64,000 nt of DNA from positions 3,399,394 to 3,463,393 of the forward strand of contig VFFE01007128.1 in the NCBI GenBank assembly GCA_008921705.1, written 5' to 3'. The stretch is from Burhinus oedicnemus (lineage: Eukaryota > Chordata > Aves > Charadriiformes > Burhinidae). A program made the translations under genes and the position numbers. This document shows, piece by piece, positions 58,043-64,000 of the stretch; the stretch's first letter is position 1; every line of letters begins with the position of its first letter. Under the pieces are notes generated by a model. The model was not told where the DNA came from and did no database searches. It was given only the letters and a program-made list of their open reading frames with translations.

Positions 58043-61000
58043 CTAAAAAAAATGATATTTTGATACAACCAATAAGACTTGCCTCCTTTCTAAGATTAGT
58101 TATATTAAAAAGCAACTAATGTCACGTTGTAGTAACTTAGGCTACACAGCTTTCAAACAATCACAACCAACTAGCTCGAAAGTACTATGCCCCCGCTTTA
58201 TTTTCACTGACTTCACTAAATAAGCAAAGACAATGGATTTAATATTGCTAGAAAACTCTTTGAATTCCAATAACAGAAACTGGAAGTAGAAAATAATATA
58301 TTACGGTTTTTAAAATTCTTACTTTAAAAAAAAATTAAAATGGCAAAAAAAGTATTTAAGGAAATACACCTCGAACTGCAGGGCAAATTCATTTTTTGAA
58401 AGAACCACACACATATAGTGTTATATTTACAAGAAAATATTGGGAAGACCAGTGTTTTAGAAGTAGTTAAAGAATAATTACCACAAAATATTTTACTCAT
58501 TTGTACTTTTAAGTCAAAGACTGCAACACCCTTCCATATACTTGTATGCACTATTTCCTCCTAACCATTATAAGTGGGCTCTGCATTACTTCCCTACTTA
58601 CTGATTTTATGAGGACCTTTGATAAACTAACTAGAGCTTCTCCCCTTACATCCAAGGATACTGAAGTTTTATCCACCTTATTCTAATGTGAATTCACATC
58701 TTTTGAACAGCAGTATTAATTCCCGGTTTGTATGTGCCTGATATACAGATCATGACCACTAAAACAAAACCCAGACAGCACTTTTATGTATTCCTAAAAT
58801 ATATTATTATATTATGTGAGACAAAGAAATTTAACCTTCAAAGGCTTTGACTCCTACACAAAGAAATGCACTGATTAAAGAAAAAATTTTTCCACCTCTA
58901 AAACAGACAGTTAGTATAAACATCTAACCCACTACAAGGCTTGGAGAGAGACCTTATATGAGTATAGAAGGCTGCAAGTTAGCTTTCCTTAAGCAAGCCA
59001 ACACCCACTTGAAAAGTGTCTGGATAAACCATCAGCGCGTGTTGGTATTTCACAGTGTCACTGTCTACATCGGAAATCCAGAAACATACTGGCAAGTGCA
59101 CCAGATCCAAAACATTAGGCACTAACGTTTACCCTGACTACCTCCTATTCACAACTTCATCTGCAAACCTAATATATACTCATGCAGACATCCTAATAAC
59201 TTCAAAACAGCTGATGAAGACAAGTACACTGATGTGTCTTGAAAAAAGCAACTGTGATATTCTCTGGCAACCACTCCATGGAGACTGGTGTTGCGGTAAC
59301 TGGTACCACTGATTGTGGGCAATGAGGAAAGCAGTGTGTGCCATCGGGCTTGCTAAGCTGAACATGCACATGTGCTGCCAATAACAGACCTGCTGCAATA
59401 ACTCATTTTGCATATTTCTCTAGTTCCGAGGCATTTTGCCCTTATTCTCCAGGACAAAGAGAAGCAGGTTCAGGCTGGATCTGCAAAGGTTCTAGGGACA
59501 ATCAGGAATTACTAACACTCCTTCAACACTCCGAAGTGTGAACTGCTTGGCTCCAATGTCTACACTAAAATCTCAGGAGTGTGACCAAAGCAAAACAGTG
59601 TTTAAAAAATTAAGAATAAAAGTTCCTGCAAACTGCATCTCCCCAAAGCTGAGAGTTCATCAATCTAGACCCTGGTTCACCATACTATAAAAAGTTGTCA
59701 CTGCATAATCTGAATCTAGGTCAGAATGAACAACTTCAATACTCAGTATTTTGAGTATATCAAGTCTGAAGTTTTGGTTCTTCCCAATTATGCCTCAGCA
59801 AAAACACTTTGGGAATACCTTGTCTGCACCAGGATGTTACATTTCTCTGACAGATTCATTTTCACCAAGGTCACATATTTGCCTTTTAAAGTTTACTTTT
59901 TCACAACCAATAGGAGAGCGCACTACAATTTTTGGAAGACAGACAATGCTTTGTGTAGTCGTATTGAGACAAAGTCCAGGACCTCTTGCCACAAGAGGCA
60001 CCAGTGAAGCAAGAGGATGAGCGAGGTCATCCTTTCCAACTTCACCAGGAAGTCTTCATACCAGTAACAAACTTTAGGATTCAAGAAGCAGCTCTAGGGT
60101 GATTAAGTTTGTTGTCCAACTTAATTTAAGTTTTAGAAAAAAAACTCTTAAGAAAAGTGGCAAAAAAATCTGCTCACTGAGCAAAGATGCATTCTTCAAC
60201 TTATTTACCATTACCCTGCTTTGACCTGGGCAGGTAATTTGGGGGCGGCATGGGTTGCTGCCATTTGAGAGAAGAAAGCAGTTAACTGAGTGTTTCCCCA
60301 CCTCAACCACGGTCAGAGCACGGAAGGTCTTAGTCCTGTGAACGGGACAAAGATGGAGCAAAAGACTCTGCATTTGTGGCTCTCAGCTCCTTCACAAAAG
60401 CAAATGACACCCTTGTGCCCATGAAAGAAAGCAGGATTATTTCAGGTCCTTGTTCTATGCTGGAGCTTATCTGTTTTGTACTGCTAAAGTCAAGGTCTGT
60501 AAGTAAGACCAGCCCCAAAACACTGAAATCACAACACCTAAGCATATCAAGTCAAGGACCCATTCATGCCAGAATTCATCTAAAGGAACTCAACGCCCAA
60601 AATATTGCTGGTATCAACAAATCTGATTCTCTACTTGCATATGAGAAGAACAAGCAAAACCCTCAGAAGGTACGAGTGCATCAATGCAGAAAGTTAAATA
60701 AGACAATATGGGAAGAATAATTAGAGGCACAGAGTTTGCATTGCTCTTTTCACTGAAAATTTCTTGTTAAGTAGCAACCAGCCAGGCCAGAACAGAAAGT
60801 GCATTCAGAAAATGAAATACCGCTTTTACTCAGAAATGCCTGAAGTAAACACTTCCACTGAGGCCAAGGAAAAGTCTCGTTGTTTCTGCTGGCAGAGTGA
60901 GTGAGCTATGAAGTCCAAAGAATGAATTACAGTAAGGAAGACACGTTCCAAGTAGATGTACACAAACTATAGGAAGCTATCCAGTAAATCATTGCAAGTT

Positions 61001-62240
61001 ACTCCCCATTACTGGCTTTAAGATTTAACTCCTCCCTAACCATGTTTTAATCGCCAACACCATTAGGAAAAACTTAGACAACTTCTTTTCCTCATGTAAA
61101 TTTTATGTTTAGAGTGAAAGCACTATTTCAGTAGAACACCATTCAAATGTTGTATTTTCAAAGCAAAATTAAAATTAAAAAAGATACAAAAAGAATCTGA
61201 AAGTTATTACAATTCCAGCAATAACTTCTTAAATTTATATTCCAGTCCATAAGCTGCTTATTACCCAGAGATTCTTTCACTTTGTCCTTTCATTACAAAG
61301 ATAACAAGCCATTACTTCTTTCATACTATCCTCAACAAGACCCTCTAAGACCTGTTCTCATTGAAATCTTCAATACAGGACAGAAATTAAACAGCTGCTG
61401 GAAACAGCCTGTGAAGAATAATCAGAATGTTCCTTTAAGTACAAGCCGTACATTTCCACATGGTAGATCTTAATATTTACTTTGCCTAAAGTTTACTGAC
61501 TACAAGCTGAAATATTCATAAGGACACTAAAGACATCATGCTTGGAACTAAAGTGCCAAACTAAGTTCCCAAATATTTCATATACACACACACATGCGCG
61601 CGCACGTGTATGTTTGTCCTACGAGAATTCTGAAGACTGAACCGATATCCGATCTCAGTTACATCAGATTTATTCTACAGATACACATTTGCATATACAA
61701 TGCAGATATCTATCACCCTCCACAAAGTGAAGCAGTTTTGACTATTTCTCTGTATTGCTCAGAAAATAGTAACTGTAACCATGTTACAGTTAATTGTTAA
61801 CCTCTATTTGTAACAGAAGTTATTAAACTGATGCGTATTCAACTTTTTTTGGTAGGTCTACACCTAAAAATACAAAATATCTAAAGAGTTTTTCTACCTC
61901 AAAAAAATTCTAATTATTCACTTGAATCTCACATGACTCAAAAATGATTCATTCACCCTCAGTGAACAGAGGTAAGGATCTGGAAGGCTTTTGGGGATGG
62001 GATCATCTCCAGTAATATTGGGGAAACCTATATTAAAATGCATGCGTAAAAACACTTCTAAAAGTACTGATATTTCCAGTAAATTACAATTCCATCTTTA
62101 CAGTTTCGTATACCAGAAAAAATATCCTGAGGTGTCTACAGAACATAATATTGCACACTGAAGCTGCTTTCCCTCAGAAATCACTATACACCTATCAAAT
62201 GCATTCAAAAGGGTTTTGTTCTTGTGAAAAGTATTCTTAC
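58043..62240 (-). other. PLOD2 intron 8
   Basis: A 4.2-kb intron. The notable feature is a strictly alternating pyrimidine-purine run at 61579-61613. Open frames of 60-114 codons around 59050-60720 show no family resemblance and are judged chance. No transposon recognised. Confidence 0.88.
61579..61613. repeat. Alternating pyrimidine-purine tract (Z-DNA-prone) with CACGTG
   Basis: Thirty-five consecutive bases alternate pyrimidine and purine: a TA/CA run, then TGCGCGCGCA, then CGTGTATG. The CG-repeat core is the most favourable Z-DNA sequence. It overlaps a CACGTG E-box at 61603-61608, which also contains the ACGTG core of hypoxia-response elements. It lies about 630 bp downstream of exon 8 in intron 8. 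Confidence 0.75.
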
Positions 62241-62342
62241 CGTTACCGTTGACAGGTCTAGTAAGTCTAAATCACAAATACTGCAACCAGTTTCCCGTGT
62301 CCAAGCATTTGGGACATAGTTTCCCAAATAATTTAAGTGAAT
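62241..62342 (-). CDS. PLOD2: PLOD2 exon 8 (human numbering)
   Basis: The 102-nt, phase 0-0 exon encodes 34 residues, approximately 260-293, starting [14 protein letters not shown] and ending LDLSTVT. The acceptor reads tttaccag and the donor is ACG followed by gtaaga. It corresponds to the human stretch with the NYFGNYVPNSW core. It sits at the junction between the N-terminal glycosyltransferase-like domain and the accessory domain and contains two cysteines (GCSIC) likely to form ER disulfides. This is the most 5' exon found. I looked for exon 7 between 62343 and 64000 and did not find it. Confidence 0.93.
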
Positions 62343-64000
62343 CTGGTAAATAAATGAACAATTCAGATTAGCAAAACGTGCATGCAAATGGTGATTTGTA
62401 CCTTTTAAAGATGTCAGGCTTACTCATTGAATCTCTTACACCCAAAGGCAATTGACTGTCTTGTTTGTTTTTTCTATTTAAGATTAAAAAAAACACAAAT
62501 GAAAACATACAAAAATAGTTGGTGAAAGCTTCTTCTTTTCATTTACAAACCAGAGATGATCTTCTCCTAGCATCTACTTTTATTGCTTCAGTTAAACCAA
62601 AAAGTTGTTGCAAGCATAACAACTAACAACTAAATGCTTGTATGACTTCCAAGACACAGACTGTATCAGCGCTCAAAAGCTGCTAAGCATGATTTCAAAC
62701 CAAAAATTATTATAGTTTAATTCTTTTCCCGAATCTGAGAATCATCAACACTTTACACAAAACACAAAGAGTGACCATAAGAAAAACATATAGAAAATGG
62801 AGAAGACAGGCGCTCAGACGATGTATTTTTGACAGTCTATGCCAAGATTCAGAAGCCAGCCAGTCAGATACATTTTAAAGCAGCATCTAGCTTCTTAACA
62901 CGTTTTGAATTGGCACTGAACAAAATATGTACTTTTACTGTCAGTGGGCTGCCTGGGCTGCCCTGTCCTCCTGGATTCCACAAGGACTTTGTGCAGAACT
63001 TCACTCTTCTCTACTGCCATTTGCAATGGGATCTCCTATGCCAGGGAAAGTCTGCCTGAATGAAGGCTGCTATTCATTCCCGCTCTACTGCCCTCATCAA
63101 AAACCGGAAGGATAAAATATAACTTTGCATAGAAAACACACTCCAGCCCAATACTCAATCTGCATTCTATCATATTTTGGGCATTTGTTTATGCATATTG
63201 AAAATCATTCTAGACAGATTATAAATAGAATTGCTGAAACTTAATTTCAGAGATATACAATGAAGTCTACAAAAATGAACATTTCACAAAAAAGTCATTG
63301 CACTTGAGCAAAAAAAAAAAATTACATGTTAGGATGTCAGGATAATTTAGCATGCATTTCAAAGAAGTGTCTCTGATGCTATTTACTAATCTGCAAATTG
63401 AAGAGATTAAATACAAAACATAAGGTTCTTATAAACAAAGAACTTTTACTATCTGGAGTCAATTCTGGGAATTACTTTCATGACAGTTTATTTACTAACT
63501 AGTGAAAACTTTTCCAACCCCATTATCTTATTGTCCTCTTCTATTCTATGTTTAAAACAGAAGAATCTAATCACATTGACAAAGTGATACACAGCAAGAG
63601 CTCCCTCTTTGTTTTTAAAACTGTAGCACTACACGCAGAGATGGAGTGTGGTTTAACATAGCATAACTTGTAGATTAGTATAAGGAGTTCCAACCTAAAC
63701 TGCTCGCCCAACTGTAAAACTCAGTACCTTTCTTTTCATTGGTAAAGTGCCAGCAAAGCCAGCAATGACAGATAACTTGAGGGTTTAATTGAGGCAAAAA
63801 GTAACTGCAGCAACACAGAAGAAATTGGTCATGTATTTCACTACTACTGAGTAGTTATAAGCCAAACAGAGAACAGCATCATTATATTCACTAATTCCAG
63901 AGATGAAATACCATGCAAAAACTAAGAAGCAGTTGCTGGGATGAGTTTCAAGTTTTATTTCATTCTCCTGGGAAGCATTTTTTCTGAAAATAAGGAGCTA
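62343..64000 (-). other. PLOD2 intron 7 (partial)
   Basis: Sequence upstream of exon 8 to the window edge. I searched the minus strand for the expected exon 7 peptide and found nothing, so the intron extends past 64000. An A-run at 63310-63320 is the only simple repeat of note. Confidence 0.8.

Overview
This is a vertebrate nuclear DNA window, almost certainly from a bird. It is AT-rich and intron/intergene dominated, with no bacterial-style gene packing. It carries CR1 LINE 3' ends, which are diagnostic of birds and other sauropsids, and a solo LTR of the avian ERVL-like type. The one protein-coding gene I can support is PLOD2 (procollagen-lysine, 2-oxoglutarate 5-dioxygenase 2, lysyl hydroxylase 2) on the minus strand. 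Thirteen consecutive coding exons, 8 to 19 plus the alternative exon 13A in human numbering, lie between 62342 and 35245. All have AG/GT boundaries, matching phases and an intact frame. They give 1500 nt, that is 499 codons plus stop, equal to residues about 260-758 of the long isoform. Exons 1-7 and the promoter lie beyond base 64000.

Layout: 1-34170 is a gene-poor flank downstream of PLOD2. It holds one old CR1 tail (847-1003), a palindromic short tandem cluster (12764-12857), a near-identical 181-bp direct duplication (12858-13038 and 14155-14335), simple repeats and a few GC-richer patches. I found no convincing gene there. In mammals as I recall them, the 3' side of PLOD2 is also a gene desert, so this is unsurprising. 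34170-35244 is the inferred PLOD2 3' UTR. From 35245 to about 45069 the catalytic-domain and accessory-domain exons are closely spaced (introns 0.2-1.4 kb). Intron 10 (45070-56275, 11.2 kb) has absorbed two CR1 copies and the solo LTR. 56276-62342 holds exons 10, 9 and 8, and 62343-64000 is part of intron 7.

The encoded product is an ER-resident Fe(II)/2-oxoglutarate dioxygenase that hydroxylates collagen lysines. The iron ligands (His-X-Asp in exon 18, distal His in exon 19) and the 2-oxoglutarate-binding Arg (exon 19) are all present. The most biologically interesting content is around the alternative exon 13A, which marks the long, telopeptide-hydroxylating isoform. The exon is intact, has a weak 5' splice site followed by a U-rich tract, has an RBFOX-type UGCAUG upstream, and a perfect 13-bp intronic hairpin lies between it and exon 13. 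I see no CRISPR array, tRNA, rRNA or previously undescribed multi-gene system.
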